Assembly (NCBI GenBank): GCA_032622095.1
Contig: CP136069.1
Location: 83,660,958-83,724,957 of the forward strand
DNA length: 64,000 nucleotides
Direction of reading: 5' to 3'
Origin: Siphonodentalium dalli
Taxonomy: Eukaryota; Mollusca; Scaphopoda; Gadilida; Siphonodentaliidae
Under the pieces are notes generated by a model. It did not search any database. It was not told where the DNA came from and saw nothing but the letters and a program-made list of their open reading frames with translations. The position numbers and the translations under genes were made by a program. The first letter of the stretch is position 1; every line of letters starts with the position of its first letter. This document shows positions 63,583 to 64,000 of this stretch, one piece after another.

Positions 63583-63981
63583 CAAGTCCGGATATAGTGT
63601 GTCTGTCATTTGCAGAATGAGGTCCCCAGAGTGTGAATTTAGTGAAGCTATGCCGCAAGGCGGGCTAGCATAACAAACTTAACCTCTGGGAACCTCATTC
63701 TGCTTAGGCCTCAACTGCTATGGGAGACCTAGGATCAGATTGAATTTCCCCAGTTGAAGTTGGTGATGTTCACCCATTATTATGGATTATGCATGTTATC
63801 TTTCGCAAATTAGGGGATATAGAAACTTCCCAAAAGGGAAAAATAAACAAAAAACTATGTTAATTTGAGAATATATGTACTTCCCAGAAGATGATGTCTA
63901 AAGCTGTGCGGGATAGCATCACTAAATTCACCCTCTGGGGACCTCATTCTGCAAATGACAGACACAATATTTGCTGGCTTG
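63583..63981. mobile_element. hAT-type MITE with double palindromic arms
   Basis: Starts CAAGTCCGGATATAGTGTGTC and ends CACAATATTTGCTGGCTTG. Flanking 8-mers do not match. Arms contain the 'gaggtccccaga' block and its mirror. Confidence 0.72.
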
Positions 63982-64000
63982 CAACTGGTCAGAAGTACAC

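Overview
This is an AT-rich, intron-rich animal nuclear sequence packed with transposable elements. GT-AG introns of one to twelve kilobases, a T-box transcription factor, a RhoGAP gene of the ARHGAP18/28 family, Helitrons, TTAA-flanked MITEs, hAT and Tc1/mariner foldbacks, a tRNA-headed SINE and a non-LTR retrotransposon together suggest a lophotrochozoan invertebrate. A mollusc is most likely, but that is inference from overall texture, not from a species-specific marker.

Two host genes can be supported exon by exon. On the + strand, four exons (2675-2790, 3983-4132, 5443-5510, 6244-6958) encode the C-terminal part of the T-box domain and the whole C-terminal tail of a Tbr/Eomes-like T-box factor; the 5' exons are not in the window. 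On the - strand, fourteen exons between 61411 and 25710 encode 530 residues of a RhoGAP protein of the ARHGAP18/28/40 family. They include the arginine finger, the full GAP domain and the family-specific C-terminal tail with its stop codon; the N-terminal exons lie beyond 64000 or were not recognised. All exon phases chain without a frameshift. The two genes are convergent, separated by about 18.7 kb (6959-25709) in which I find no convincing gene. One family encodes a DNA-binding developmental regulator and the other a RhoA regulator; nothing in the sequence shows a functional link between them.

Region by region: 1-2674 is upstream or intronic sequence with decayed repeats. 2675-6958 is the T-box gene with MITEs in its introns. 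7026-7294 is a TTAA MITE just after its stop. 10156-11200 holds Helitrons on the - strand. 12.5-25.7 kb is intergenic and made of TTAA elements, foldbacks and a SINE. 25.7-61.4 kb is the RhoGAP gene. Its introns carry two minisatellites (27.6 and 46 kb), a 0.9-kb foldback (30.7 kb), a degenerate LINE (49.9-52.7 kb), a dead Tigger/pogo transposase (52.8-53.2 kb) and Helitrons (54.0 and 57.4-60.6 kb). 61.5-64 kb is repeats.

The most interesting structure is in the mobile elements. The Helitrons have TC and CTAG ends with a 3' hairpin. They include a filled site beside its own empty-site paralogue, two end-to-start junctions as expected of rolling-circle concatemers, and a chimera whose switch point sits in a lost terminator hairpin. 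A second theme is the crowd of nonautonomous families framed by TTAA, several placed within tens of bases of splice sites.
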